Assembly: GCF_028657905.1 (NCBI RefSeq)
Contig: NZ_CP117782.1
Coordinates: forward strand, 2,666,001 to 2,730,000
Length of the DNA stretch: 64,000 nt
Source: Burkholderia sp. FERM BP-3421
GTDB lineage: Bacteria; Pseudomonadota; Gammaproteobacteria; Burkholderiales; Burkholderiaceae
Direction: 5' to 3'
In this document: positions 17,522 to 30,190 of the stretch, one piece after another
Layout: the number at the start of each line of letters is the position of its first letter
Position numbering within the stretch: the first letter of the stretch is position 1
Translations under genes and position numbers: made by a program
The notes under the pieces: model-generated
Seen by the model: only the letters and a program-made list of their open reading frames with translations
The model's database searches: none
What the model was told of the DNA's origin: nothing

Positions 17522-18058
17522 ATGAGTTCCGCTCCCTCCCCCGCCGGCCGCCGCGCCGGCCCGCTGCGCTACGTCGCGCTCGCCGTCGTCGCGGTCGCGA
17601 TCGCCGTCGCCGGCTATTTCGCGTTCGCGGGCAAGTCGAGCGCGCCCGACGCCACCTTCACGCTGCTGTCCGGCCAGAAGGTCTCCACCACGTCCGATCT
17701 GAAGGGCAAGGTCTATCTGGTCAATTTCTGGGCGACGAGCTGCGCGACCTGCATGCAGGAAATGCCGCAAATGGTCGAGACCTATAACCGCTTCAAGGGC
17801 CAGGGGCTCGAATTCGTCGCGGTCGCGATGAACTACGATCCGCCGATGTACGTCGCGAACTACGCGCAGACGCGCCAGTTGCCGTTCAAGGTCGCGCTCG
17901 ACGACGGCAGCGTCGCGAAGCAGTATGGCAACGTCCAGCTCACGCCGACCACGTTCGTGATCGACAAGAACGGCAAGATCCTCAAGCGCTATGTCGGCAC
18001 GCCGCAATTCGCGGAACTCGACCAGCTGCTGCAAAAGGCGCTGAACACCGCCGCCTGA
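17522..18058 (+). CDS. TlpA/ResA-family thiol-disulfide oxidoreductase
   Basis: A 178-residue membrane-tethered thioredoxin-fold protein. One N-terminal membrane segment (LRYVALAVVAVAIAVAGYFAF) is followed by an AhpC/TSA-Redoxin domain with NFWATSCATCMQEMPQM, so the active site is CATC at about residues 80-83 rather than the common CxPC. The cis-Pro region is QLTPTTFVIDKNG. Such proteins reduce cysteines in the periplasm, for example during cytochrome c maturation. No cytochrome genes are adjacent, so the partner is not known. Confidence 0.87.
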   Translation: MSSAPSPAGRRAGPLRYVALAVVAVAIAVAGYFAFAGKSSAPDATFTLLSGQKVSTTSDLKGKVYLVNFWATSCATCMQEMPQMVETYNRFKGQGLEFVAVAMNYDPPMYVANYAQTRQLPFKVALDDGSVAKQYGNVQLTPTTFVIDKNGKILKRYVGTPQFAELDQLLQKALNTAA

Positions 18059-18093
18059 CCCGGGCACGCCGCGCGGGCGCGCCGCCGCCCGCG

Positions 18094-19452
<1,359 letters not shown>

Positions 19453-19483
19453 CTTTCGTCTACCTGATGCATGACGACTCGGC

Positions 19484-21403
<1,920 letters not shown>

Positions 21404-21432
21404 TGTGGCACAGGGGGGCGTCCGAACGACAC

Positions 21433-21465
21433 GGGGCCGGCCCCCGCCGCGCGCGGGCCGGCCCC
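21433..21465 (-). terminator. Hairpin after dctA
   Basis: An 11-bp G+C-only stem (arms 21433-21443 and 21455-21465) lies about 45 bases past the dctA stop, between dctA and dctB. It lacks a T run; it could be a rho-independent-like or RNA-stabilising element. Confidence 0.45.
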
Positions 21466-21508
21466 GTCGGGCGGCGGGCCGATCAGCGCCGACGCGCGGC
21501 GCGTGCGC

Positions 21509-22795
21509 TCAGACCCGGGCGGCCTCGCCCGCGTCCACCGCCTCGCCGCGCAGCGCGGCGCGCAGCTTCGCGCGATCGAGTTCCTTTTCCCACGCCGACA
21601 CGACCACGGTCGCGACGCCGTTGCCGACGATGTTGGTCAGCGCGCGGCACTCGCTCATGAAGCGGTCGATGCCGAGGATCAGCACCATGCCCGACAGCGG
21701 GATGGTCGGCACCACGGCGAGGGTCGCGGCGAGCGTGATGAAGCCCGCGCCCGTCACGCCGCTCGCGCCCTTCGAGGTCAGCATCGCGACCGCGAGCAGC
21801 GTGAGCTGCTGCATCCAGGTCAGTTCGATGTTGGTCGCCTGCGCGATGAACAGCACGGCCATCGTCATGTAGATGTTGGTGCCGTCGAGGTTGAACGAAT
21901 ACCCGGTCGGCACCACGAGCCCGACCACCGAGCGCGAGCAGCCGGCTTTCTCGAGCTTCTCCATCAGCTGCGGCAGCGCGGCCTCGGACGAGCTGGTGCC
22001 GAGCACGATCAACAGTTCTTCCTTGATGTAGCCGACGAAGCGGATGATCGAGAAGCCGGTGAAGCGCGCGATCGAACCGAGCACGACCAGCACGAACACC
22101 ACCGAGGTCAGGTAGAAGGTGCCGATCAGCTTGAGGAGCGGCACCAGCGAGCCGACGCCGTACTTGCCGATGGTGAACGCCATCGCGCCGAACGCGCCGA
22201 TCGGCGCGAGCCTGGTGACGATGTGCACGATCCCGAACAGCACGCGCGTGACGCCGTCGATGAAGTCCGTGACCACCTTGCCGCGCTCGCCGAGATGCGC
22301 GAGCACGCTGCCGAACAGCAGCGCGATCAGCAGGATCTGCAGGATCTCGCCCTGCGCGAACGCATCGACCATCGTGTTCGGGATGATGTGCATCAGGAAA
22401 TCGACGGTCGACTGGCCGTGCGCCTTGGCCGCGTACGACGCGACTTCCTTGCCGTTCAGCGTCGCCGGATCGATGTTGAAGCCGACGCCCGGGCGCAGCA
22501 GGTGGGTGGCCGCGAGGCCGAGCACGAGCGCGAAGGTCGAGACGATCTCGAAGTACAGCAGCGCCTTGCCGCCGACGCGCCCGACCTTCTTCATGTCCTG
22601 CATGCCGGCGATGCCGGTCACCACCGTGCAGAAGATGATCGGGCCGATCACCATCTTGATCAGCTTGATGAAGCCGTCGCCGAGCGGCTTCATGTCGATC
22701 GCGAGTGACGGATAGTAATGGCCGAGGAGCACGCCGACGATGATCGCGAAGATCACCTGGACGTAGAGGACTTTGTAGAACGGTTTCTTGTTCAC
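21509..22795 (-). CDS. dctA: C4-dicarboxylate:cation symporter DctA
   Basis: A 428-residue DAACS-family transporter for succinate, fumarate and malate. It starts with VNKKPFYKVLYVQVIFAIIVGVLLGHYYP and contains the re-entrant-loop and substrate motifs LLIVLGTSSSEAALPQL, GYSFNLDGTNIYMTMAV and ASKGASGVTGAGF-like MLTSKGASGVTGAGF. I chose the GTG at 22793-22795, preceded by GGAAGC; the family begins there. The open frame continues 68 codons upstream but that part is the leader RNA, which contains a 14-bp hairpin. Regulation by DctB/DctD is supported by the sigma-54 promoter at 22999-23015. Confidence 0.96.
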   Translation of the reverse strand: MNKKPFYKVLYVQVIFAIIVGVLLGHYYPSLAIDMKPLGDGFIKLIKMVIGPIIFCTVVTGIAGMQDMKKVGRVGGKALLYFEIVSTFALVLGLAATHLLRPGVGFNIDPATLNGKEVASYAAKAHGQSTVDFLMHIIPNTMVDAFAQGEILQILLIALLFGSVLAHLGERGKVVTDFIDGVTRVLFGIVHIVTRLAPIGAFGAMAFTIGKYGVGSLVPLLKLIGTFYLTSVVFVLVVLGSIARFTGFSIIRFVGYIKEELLIVLGTSSSEAALPQLMEKLEKAGCSRSVVGLVVPTGYSFNLDGTNIYMTMAVLFIAQATNIELTWMQQLTLLAVAMLTSKGASGVTGAGFITLAATLAVVPTIPLSGMVLILGIDRFMSECRALTNIVGNGVATVVVSAWEKELDRAKLRAALRGEAVDAGEAARV

Positions 22796-22846
22796 GATGC
22801 TTCCAGAACGGAGAAGGGGATGGGTGAGCCGAAGGGCGGCGTCACG

Positions 22847-22884
22847 CGCGCGGGCGGATGTCAGGGGAGCCATCCGCCCGCGCG
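22847..22884 (-). promoter_or_regulatory. Leader hairpin of dctA
   Basis: Perfect 14-bp inverted repeat (arms 22847-22860 and 22871-22884, loop 10) in the roughly 190-base 5' leader between the sigma-54 promoter and the dctA GTG. There is no T run after it on the minus strand. It may control mRNA stability or translation. Confidence 0.5.
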
Positions 22885-22998
22885 GCTGCCGTGCCGCGAC
22901 AAGCGATGGACTCAGGTCGTCCGGGGGGAATGGGTCGAGCGGGTCATCGAATGTCTCCTTGCTGTAGTTGTCAGGCCGAGGCGGCCCTGTCCAATACA

Positions 22999-23015
22999 TT
23001 GCAAGCTCGATGCCA
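22999..23015 (-). promoter_or_regulatory. Sigma-54 promoter of dctA
   Basis: On the minus strand the bases read TGGCATC-GAGC-TTGCAA, a full match in the -24 GG and -12 GC elements with correct spacing. It is the expected promoter for a DctD-controlled gene and predicts a leader of about 190 bases. Confidence 0.8.
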
Positions 23016-23088
23016 GCTCGACTGCGTAACTCAAAGGCTTGAATTTATTGAGTTTTTCAATCACAAGAGAAACAGTCGCGTCCATTTT

Positions 23089-23246
<158 letters not shown>

Positions 23247-23285
23247 AACCGCCACCCGCCGACGGGCCCGGCCGCCCTCCATCGC

Positions 23286-24515
23286 TCATCGCGCGGGCGG
23301 CCCCCGCCCGATCGCGCCCACCGCGTGCAGCGCCGCGATCTCCACCTCCGGCAGCCCGAGCAGCGTACGCAACACCTCGTCGGTCGCCTCGCCCAGTACC
23401 GGCGGCGCGCCGCGCACCGGCAGCCGCTCGCCGTCGAAGCGGTACGGCGGCGCGAACACGTCGACCTCCCCCGCGACCGGATGCGGCTGCCGGGTCACGA
23501 GCCCCGCCGCCCGCGCGCGCGGCGAGGTCAGCGCCTCGTGCAGGCCGAGCACTTCGCCGCAGGGAATACCGCCCTCGGCCAGCGCGGCCAGCAAATCCGC
23601 GCGACGACGCCGCGCGAGCGCCGCGCGAATCTCCGGCAGCAGCGCGGCGCGATGCTCGGAGCGGCCGAGGTTGGTGCCGAAGCGCGGGTCCGCGGCGAGA
23701 TCCGCGCGCTCGATCGCCGCGCAAAAGCGCGCGAACTGCGCGTTGTTGCCGACCGTGATCACGAGTGGCCCATCAGCGGCGTCGAACACGCCATACGGCA
23801 CGATCGACGGATGCGCGTTGCCGTAGCGCGGCGGATCGCGTTCGAGCAGCAGCGCCTCGAGCCCGTAGTACGACGTGATCATCAGCCCGCAATCGAACAG
23901 CGCCATCTCGATGCGGCGCCCGCGCCCGCTCGCATGGCGCTCGTACAGCGCGGCGAGGATCGCCTGCGCCGCGTACATGCCGGTGAACAGGTCGACCGCC
24001 GCGACGCCGAACTTGAGCGGCGGCTGCTCCGCCTCGCCATTGAGCGCCATCAGCCCCGCCTCGCCTTGCACGACCAGGTCGTAGCCCGGGCGCGTCGCCT
24101 CCGGCCCCGCGCGGTCATAGCCCGAAATCGCGCAATGGATCAGGCGCGGGTTCAACGCGTTGAGCGTGTCGTAGCCGAGCCCGAGCTTTTCCGCGCCGCC
24201 CGCCTTGAAGTTATGGATCACCACGTCGCTCTGCCGCACGAGCGCGTGCGCGAGCCGCCGGCCCGCCTCGCCACCGAGGTCGAGACAGACCGAGCGCTTG
24301 CTGCGGTTCACGCTGTTGAAGTACGCGGTCTCGGTCTCGCCGATGCGCAGGCCCCAGTCGCGCGTATCGTCGCCGCGCCCGGGATGCTCGACCTTGATCA
24401 CTTCCGCGCCGAGATCCGCGAGCACCATCGCGCTCCACGGCCCCGCGAGCACCCGCGAGAAATCGAGCACGCGCACGCCCGCGAGCGGCAGCGCGGCCGC
24501 GCCCTCAGCGCCCAT
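23286..24515 (-). CDS. CaiB/BaiF-family CoA-transferase (class III)
   Basis: A 409-residue class III CoA-transferase. It opens with LAGVRVLDFSRVLAGPWSAMVLADLGAEVIKVEHPGRGDDTRDWG; the catalytic Asp segment FVxxD-type is represented by GYDLVVQGEAGLMALNG and the substrate loop by VNRSKRSVCLDL. These enzymes move CoA between carboxylic acids. The start ATG at 24513-24515 overlaps the upstream acyl-CoA dehydrogenase gene by 11 bases, so it is the last gene of the operon 29044-23286. It probably activates the acid that the dehydrogenases and the FadB-like protein then degrade; the acid is not known. Confidence 0.9.
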   Translation of the reverse strand: MGAEGAAALPLAGVRVLDFSRVLAGPWSAMVLADLGAEVIKVEHPGRGDDTRDWGLRIGETETAYFNSVNRSKRSVCLDLGGEAGRRLAHALVRQSDVVIHNFKAGGAEKLGLGYDTLNALNPRLIHCAISGYDRAGPEATRPGYDLVVQGEAGLMALNGEAEQPPLKFGVAAVDLFTGMYAAQAILAALYERHASGRGRRIEMALFDCGLMITSYYGLEALLLERDPPRYGNAHPSIVPYGVFDAADGPLVITVGNNAQFARFCAAIERADLAADPRFGTNLGRSEHRAALLPEIRAALARRRRADLLAALAEGGIPCGEVLGLHEALTSPRARAAGLVTRQPHPVAGEVDVFAPPYRFDGERLPVRGAPPVLGEATDEVLRTLLGLPEVEIAALHAVGAIGRGPPAR

Positions 24516-25668
24516 CGCCGGCTCCCGTCCGCGCATCCGCCGAGCGGGACAGCGCGATATAGCGCGCGAGGTGATGGTCCTCGTCGCCGAGCTGGTGATC
24601 GATCATCACGAGCCGCTTCGCATAGTGCGACAGCGGCAGTTCCCGGGTCATGCCGATCCCGCCGTGCAGCTGGATCGCCTCCTCCGCAACCCGCGCGCCG
24701 ATCCGGCCGATGCTGTATTTCGCCGCCGCGAGCGCGCGTTCGCGCGCAAGCCGGTCCGCGCCGAGCTGCGCGGCCGCGTTGATGACGGCGGAACGCGCCT
24801 GCTCGATTTCCAGCGCCAGGTCGGCCATGCGGTGCTGCAAGGCCTGGAAGCTGCCGATCGGCACGCCGAACTGGCGGCGCGTGCGCAGGTGCTCGAGCGT
24901 ATGCGCCTTCGCGACCTCCATCGCGCCCAGCGCCTCCGCGCACAGCGCGAGCACGCCGAGGCCGAGCGTCCGTTCGAGCAGCGCGGCGGCGTTGCCCGCC
25001 GGGCCGAGCCGCGCATCGTCGTCGAGCAGCACGCCGTCGAGGCGCAGCTCCGCCGCTCGGCCGCCGTCGATCTTCGGGTAGTCGCGTATCGCGAGGCCCG
25101 GGGCGCCGCTCGACACGACGAACAACGCGAGGCCCGCCTCGTCGTCGTCGCGGCCGTCCGTGCGCGCGGACACCACGAAGCAATCCGCCTGCCCGCCGTG
25201 GTCGACCACCGCCTTCGCGCCGTTCAGCCGCCACTGCGCGCCGTGCCGCTCGGCGCGCGCGCGCACCAGGAACGGCTCGTAGTGCGTGCCCGGCTCGGCA
25301 TGCGCGAACGCGGCGGTCGCCGCGCCGTCGATCAGCGCCGCGACGCGCGCGCGGTGCCGCGCTTCGCCCGTCGCCGCGAGCGCGCGCCCCGCGAGCAGCG
25401 CGCCGAGGAACGGCTCGACCACGAGCCCGCGCCCCAGCGCCTCGAACACCACCGCGATGTCGAAACCCGCGCCGCCGAAGCCGCCGTCGGCCTCCTCGAA
25501 CAGCGCGCCCACCGCCCCCAGTTCCGCGAAGCGCCGCCACAGCTCGGCGCTGTAGCCCGCGCCGGAGCGCGCGATCCGGTCACGCGCGGCAAACCCGTAC
25601 TGCTCGCCGATGAAGCGCTCGAGCGTATCCGCCAGCATCCGGCGGTCGTCGGTATGTCGAAAGTCCAT
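24505..25668 (-). CDS. Acyl-CoA dehydrogenase, PimD-like
   Basis: A 387-residue flavoprotein of the acyl-CoA dehydrogenase family. Its N-terminal helical domain begins MDFRHTDDRRMLADTLERFIGEQYGF, the middle beta domain is shortened, and the C-terminal helical domain shows RRQFGVPIGSFQALQHRMADLALEIEQARSA and EEAIQLHGGIGMTRELPLSHYAKRL, the conserved FAD-contact region. With its neighbour at 25678-26874 it matches the small/large pairs seen in pimeloyl-CoA-type dicarboxylate degradation. Such pairs probably act as a heteromer; that is family knowledge, not visible here. Confidence 0.9.
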   Translation of the reverse strand: MDFRHTDDRRMLADTLERFIGEQYGFAARDRIARSGAGYSAELWRRFAELGAVGALFEEADGGFGGAGFDIAVVFEALGRGLVVEPFLGALLAGRALAATGEARHRARVAALIDGAATAAFAHAEPGTHYEPFLVRARAERHGAQWRLNGAKAVVDHGGQADCFVVSARTDGRDDDEAGLALFVVSSGAPGLAIRDYPKIDGGRAAELRLDGVLLDDDARLGPAGNAAALLERTLGLGVLALCAEALGAMEVAKAHTLEHLRTRRQFGVPIGSFQALQHRMADLALEIEQARSAVINAAAQLGADRLARERALAAAKYSIGRIGARVAEEAIQLHGGIGMTRELPLSHYAKRLVMIDHQLGDEDHHLARYIALSRSADARTGAGDGR

Positions 25669-25677
25669 CGCCGCTCC

Positions 25678-26874
25678 TTACAGGCCCAGCATCATCTTCG
25701 CGATGATGTTCTTCTGGATTTCATTCGAGCCGCCGAAGATCGACAGCTTGCGCTGGTTGAAGTACTGCGTCGCCGCGCTGGCCGCCTCGGCCGGGCCGAC
25801 CGGCGCCTCCGCGTGGCCGGCGTCGAGCGCGTCGTCGATGAAGGGTTGCGCATACGGTCCCATCGCGCGTCGCAGCAGCGCGGCGAGTTCCTGACGGATC
25901 TCCGTGCCGCGGATCTTCAGCATCGAGCTTTCCGCGCCCGGCGCGCCGCCGCCCGCCACCGCCGCGAGCACGCGCAGGTTGGTGGTCTTCATGTTGTCCA
26001 GTTCGATCTCGACGCGCGCGAGCCGCGCCGCGAACAGCGGATCGTCCGCGAGCGGCCGGCCGTGCTTCGTCACCTTCGCCGCGACCGCGCGCAGCCGTTC
26101 GAGCGCCGCGACCGAAAAGCCGATCCCCGCGATGTTGGTGCGCTCGTAGGTGAGCAGGTATTTCGCGTAGGTCCAGCCGCGATTCTCCTCGCCGACGAGA
26201 TTCGCGACCGGCACCCGCACGTCGGTGAGGAACACCTCGTTGACCTCGTGCTCGCCGTCGAGCGTCACGATCGGCCGCACCTCGACGCCCGGCGCCGCCA
26301 TGTCGATCAGCAGGAAGCTGATGCCCTCCTGCTTGCGCACGTCGGTCGCGGTGCGCACGAGGCAGAAGATCATGTTCGCGTAGTGGCCGAGCGTGGTCCA
26401 GGTCTTCTGGCCGTTGACCACGTAATGATCGCCGTCGCGCACCGCCGTGGTCCGGACCGCCGCGAGATCCGAGCCCGCGCCCGGCTCCGAGTAGCCCTGG
26501 CACCACCAGTCGACGCCGTCGAGGATGCGCGGCAGGTAATGGCGCTTCTGCGCGTCGCTGCCGTACTTGATCAGCACCGGGCCCAGCATGTTGACGCCGA
26601 ACGGCACGATGCGCGGCGCGCCCGCGAGCGCGCACTCGTTGTCGAACAGGAACTTCTGCGCGACGCTCCAGCCCGGGCCGCCGTACTCGCGCGGCCAGTG
26701 GCTCGCGAGCCAGCCGCGCGCGTTCAGGATCGCGTGCCAGCTCAGCATGTCGTCGCGGGTGAGGCGCAGGCCGCCCTTCACCTTGCGCGCGATCGGCGCG
26801 GGCAGGTGTTCGCGCAGGAAGCGCCGCACCTCGGCGCGGAACGCTTCCTCTTCGGCGGTGAAATTCAGATCCAT
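25678..26874 (-). CDS. Acyl-CoA dehydrogenase, PimC-like
   Basis: A 398-residue acyl-CoA dehydrogenase with clear signatures: WWCQGYSEPGAGSDLAAVRTTA (FAD/substrate middle domain), YVVNGQKTWTTLGHYANMIFCLVRT, and the C-terminal QRKLSIFGGSNEIQKNIIAKMMLGL. It catalyses alpha,beta-dehydrogenation of an acyl-CoA. It sits nine bases upstream of the second dehydrogenase and 37 bases downstream of the FadB-like gene, so the four genes are one operon. The divergent LysR gene is the likely regulator. Confidence 0.93.
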   Translation of the reverse strand: MDLNFTAEEEAFRAEVRRFLREHLPAPIARKVKGGLRLTRDDMLSWHAILNARGWLASHWPREYGGPGWSVAQKFLFDNECALAGAPRIVPFGVNMLGPVLIKYGSDAQKRHYLPRILDGVDWWCQGYSEPGAGSDLAAVRTTAVRDGDHYVVNGQKTWTTLGHYANMIFCLVRTATDVRKQEGISFLLIDMAAPGVEVRPIVTLDGEHEVNEVFLTDVRVPVANLVGEENRGWTYAKYLLTYERTNIAGIGFSVAALERLRAVAAKVTKHGRPLADDPLFAARLARVEIELDNMKTTNLRVLAAVAGGGAPGAESSMLKIRGTEIRQELAALLRRAMGPYAQPFIDDALDAGHAEAPVGPAEAASAATQYFNQRKLSIFGGSNEIQKNIIAKMMLGL

Positions 26875-26911
26875 GATTCAGCTCTCGATGAAGACATCGG
26901 GCGCGCGGCGT

Positions 26912-29044
26912 TCAGCCCGCGCGATCCAGGCTCGCGAAGTTCGCGCCGCGCGCGACCAGGTCGACGAGCAGCGGCGACGGCGTCCAGAACAGCGGGTCCT
27001 CGCGCGCGAATTCGCGGATGTCGGCCAGCACGCGATCGAGGCCGAGCGTGTCCGCGTAGTGCATCGGACCACCGCGATAGCGCGGGAAGCCGTAGCCGTG
27101 CAGGAACACCGCGTCGACGTCGAGCGGGCGCAGCGCGATCCGCTCGTGCACGACGTTCGCGCCTTCGTTGATCATCGCGGCCAGGTAGCGGCGCACGATC
27201 TCCGCATCGCTGAACGCGCGCGGCGTCACGCCCCGCTCCGCGCGCTCGGCCGCCACGATCGCCTCGACCTCGGGATCCGGCACGCCGGCGCGCGCGCCGT
27301 CCGGATACCGGTAGTAGCCGCGCCCCGTCTTCTGGCCGAACCAGCCGCGCTCGCACAGCCGGTCGGAGATCGCGACATAGCGGGCGCGCGGATCGCGCGT
27401 CGCCGCGCGGCGCTTGCGGGTCGCCCAGCCGATGTCGCCGCCCGCGAGGTCGACCACCTGGAACGGCCCCATCGGGAAGCCGAACGCACGGACCGCACGG
27501 TCGATCTGGTACGGCGACGCGCCGTCCTCCATCAGATAGTCGGCCGCGGTGCGGTAGACCGCGAGCACGCGATTGCCGATGAAGCCGTCGCAGACGCCGG
27601 CGCGCACCGGAGTCTTGCGCAGCTTCGCCGCGAACGCGAACGCGCTCGCCACGACCGCCGGATCGACCTGCGCCGGCACCACCACCTCGAGCAGCTTCAT
27701 CAGGTTGGCCGGCGAGAAGAAATGCAGGCCGATCACGTCGGCGGCGCGCGGCGTGCCGGCCGCGAGCGCGTCGATGTCGAGGTATGACGTGTTGGTCGCG
27801 AGCACCGCGCCCGGCTTGCACACGCGCGACAGTTCCGCGAACACGGCCTGCTTCACCGCCATGTCCTCGAACACCGCCTCGATCACGAGATCGGCCTGCG
27901 CGAGCGCGTCGTAGGTCGTGCCGCCGTGCAGGCGCGCGAGCCGTTCGGTCTGCGCGGCGGGCGTGAGGCGGCCCTTCGCGACGAGCCCCGCATAGACCTT
28001 CTCGACGTGCGCGCGACCGCGTTCGAGCGCGGCCGCGTCACGCTCGATCAGCGTGACGGGCAGCCCCGCGTCGAGCACCGCGACGGCGATGCCCGCGCCC
28101 ATCGTGCCGCCGCCGACGATCCCGACCCGCGCGATCGGGCGCGGCGTCGCGCCGCGCGCCTCGGGCGCCTTCGCGGCCTCGCGCTCCGCGAAGAACGCGT
28201 GCACGAGCCCCGCGCGCTGCGGGCTGTCGAGACAGGCGGCGAACAGCTCGCGCTCGCGCCGCAGCCCGGCGTCGAACGGCAGCGTGAGCGCGGCCTCGAC
28301 CGCGTCGACGATCTTCGGCGGCGAGAACAGGCCGCGCGCGCGGCGCGTCGTCTCCGCGCGCGCCGCATCGAGCGCCGCCTGCGCGGACGCGCGATCGGCA
28401 AGCGCCTGCGCATCGCGGGTGCGGCGCACCGGCGCGCCCGCCGCGAGCAGTTCCTGCGCATACGCAAGCCCTTCGGCGAGCGTGTCGTCGCTGTGCGCGA
28501 CGCGATCGACGAGCCCGAGCCGATGCGCCTCCTCCGCGCCGACATGGCGGCCGCTCAACATCAGGTCGAGCGCCGCCTGCGCGCCGATCAGGCGCGGCGC
28601 GCGCTGCGTGCCGCCCGCGCCCGGCAGCAGGCCGAGCAGCACTTCGGGCAGGCCGAGCTTCGCGCCCGGCACCGCGAGCCGGTAGTGCGCGGCGAGCGCG
28701 ATCTCGAGGCCGCCGCCGAGCGCCGCGCCGTGCAGCGCGACCACCACCGGCTTCGCGCAATCCTCGATCGCCTGGCAGACCTCGGGCAACAGCGGCGGCA
28801 GCGGCGGCTTGCCGAACTCGCGAATGTCCGCGCCCGCGATGAAATTGCGCCCCGCGCCGACGATCAGCACGGCCGCGACGGCCGGATCGACGGCCGCGGC
28901 CTGCAGCGCGTCGAGCAGGCCGCGCCGCACCGCGGCGGACAGCGCATTGACGGGCGGATGGTCGAGCGTGACGACGAGCACCTTGTCGCGCCGCTCGCGC
29001 GCCACCGGTTCGTGATTCATCGGGGGTTCCTGCTCCTGGTTCAT
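26912..29044 (-). CDS. FadB-like enoyl-CoA hydratase/3-hydroxyacyl-CoA dehydrogenase
   Basis: A 710-residue bifunctional beta-oxidation enzyme. The N-terminal crotonase domain contains FIAGADIREFGKPP and HGAALGGGLEIALAAHYRLA with the oxyanion-hole glycines. The dehydrogenase half starts with VGIVGGGTMGAGIAVAVLDAG (NAD loop, about residue 300) and contains ATNTSYLDIDALA and GLHFFSPANLMKLLEVV with the catalytic His. I keep the ATG at 29044, with GGAG seven bases upstream; a second ATG eight codons in also has AGGAA upstream. First gene of the acyl-CoA operon. Confidence 0.94.
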   Translation of the reverse strand: MNQEQEPPMNHEPVARERRDKVLVVTLDHPPVNALSAAVRRGLLDALQAAAVDPAVAAVLIVGAGRNFIAGADIREFGKPPLPPLLPEVCQAIEDCAKPVVVALHGAALGGGLEIALAAHYRLAVPGAKLGLPEVLLGLLPGAGGTQRAPRLIGAQAALDLMLSGRHVGAEEAHRLGLVDRVAHSDDTLAEGLAYAQELLAAGAPVRRTRDAQALADRASAQAALDAARAETTRRARGLFSPPKIVDAVEAALTLPFDAGLRRERELFAACLDSPQRAGLVHAFFAEREAAKAPEARGATPRPIARVGIVGGGTMGAGIAVAVLDAGLPVTLIERDAAALERGRAHVEKVYAGLVAKGRLTPAAQTERLARLHGGTTYDALAQADLVIEAVFEDMAVKQAVFAELSRVCKPGAVLATNTSYLDIDALAAGTPRAADVIGLHFFSPANLMKLLEVVVPAQVDPAVVASAFAFAAKLRKTPVRAGVCDGFIGNRVLAVYRTAADYLMEDGASPYQIDRAVRAFGFPMGPFQVVDLAGGDIGWATRKRRAATRDPRARYVAISDRLCERGWFGQKTGRGYYRYPDGARAGVPDPEVEAIVAAERAERGVTPRAFSDAEIVRRYLAAMINEGANVVHERIALRPLDVDAVFLHGYGFPRYRGGPMHYADTLGLDRVLADIREFAREDPLFWTPSPLLVDLVARGANFASLDRAG

Positions 29045-29160
29045 CGTGGCTCCGGGTCGGATCGCGCCGGCCGGCGCGGGTCGTGAGCCCGATTCTCGAT
29101 TGATCCACCCGAATTGACAATTCCCCGAGTCCTTTACAATCCGTCAAGTCTGCTTTGACA

Positions 29161-30078
29161 ATGAGTGTCGCGATGGATCTGAATGCGCTCACGCTGCTCG
29201 TCGACATCCTCGACGCGGGCAATCTCAGCAAGGCGGCGCAGCGGCTGCGGGTGAGCCGCGCGAACGTCAGCTACCGGCTCAACCAGCTGGAGAAATCGAT
29301 CGGCCTGCAGCTGGTGCGGCGCACCACGCGGCGCATCGAGCCGACCGAGATCGGGCTGCGGCTGTACGAACACGGACGGCGGATCCAGAGCGAGCTGCTG
29401 GCCGCCGAGGAAGTCGTGACGACGCTCGGCCAGGACCTGCAGGGACGGGTCCGGCTGTCGGTGCCGAGCGGCTACGGGCAACTCGTGATGTCGGCGTGGC
29501 TGATCACTTTCAAGCGGCTCTATCCGGGCATCGTGCTCGACGTGGTGTTCGAGAACCGCGTCGAAGACCTGATGCGCGACGAGGTCGACATCGCGGTGCG
29601 CGTGATGTCCGAACCGCCGCAAAACCTGGTCGCGCGCGACATGGGCGCGGTGCGCTACGTCGCGTGCGCGTCGGCGGCGTATGCGGCCGCGCACGGCATG
29701 CCGGGCAGCCTCGGCGCGCTGCGCGGCGCGCCCCTCATCACCTCGGCGGTGATGGGGCGGCAGTTGCGCGTCGCCGCGTATCTCGGCGACGAGCGCCACG
29801 AGGTGCTGCTCGAACCCACCCTGATTTCGGAGAACTTCCTGTTCCTGCGCGACGCGATCCTCGCGGGGCTCGGCGTCGGCCTCGTGCCGGACTACGTGGT
29901 GCACGACGACGCGCGGCGCGGCGCGGTGGCAACCGCGCTCGACGCATACCGGCTCAGCATCTTCGGCACCCACATGTACATGCTGTACATGCCGGACCGG
30001 CATCACACGCGCGCGATGTCGACCTTCATCGACTTCGTGCTCGACGAGGCGCGGCGCAGCGGGCGCGGCGACGGCTGA
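29161..30078 (+). CDS. LysR-family transcriptional regulator
   Basis: A 305-residue LysR protein. The N-terminal winged helix reads LTLLVDILDAGNLSKAAQRLRVSRANVSYRLNQLEKSIG, followed by the linker helix and a periplasmic-binding-like effector domain (GRVRLSVPSGYGQLVMS onward). It is transcribed away from the FadB-like/acyl-CoA dehydrogenase operon, the classic position for its regulator; a common intergenic region of about 116 bases lies between. Start uncertain between ATG 29161 and ATG 29173. The effector is unknown, probably an intermediate of the pathway next door. Confidence 0.9.
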   Translation: MSVAMDLNALTLLVDILDAGNLSKAAQRLRVSRANVSYRLNQLEKSIGLQLVRRTTRRIEPTEIGLRLYEHGRRIQSELLAAEEVVTTLGQDLQGRVRLSVPSGYGQLVMSAWLITFKRLYPGIVLDVVFENRVEDLMRDEVDIAVRVMSEPPQNLVARDMGAVRYVACASAAYAAAHGMPGSLGALRGAPLITSAVMGRQLRVAAYLGDERHEVLLEPTLISENFLFLRDAILAGLGVGLVPDYVVHDDARRGAVATALDAYRLSIFGTHMYMLYMPDRHHTRAMSTFIDFVLDEARRSGRGDG

Positions 30079-30190
30079 CGCGATGCACGTCAGGGTTTAT
30101 GGTCGGATGACAATCCGCTTGCGCGGCGGTGACAATGACACGCCGCCGCGCCGACCGGCGCGGCGGCCCCGAACCCTGAGCGAGGTGTCG

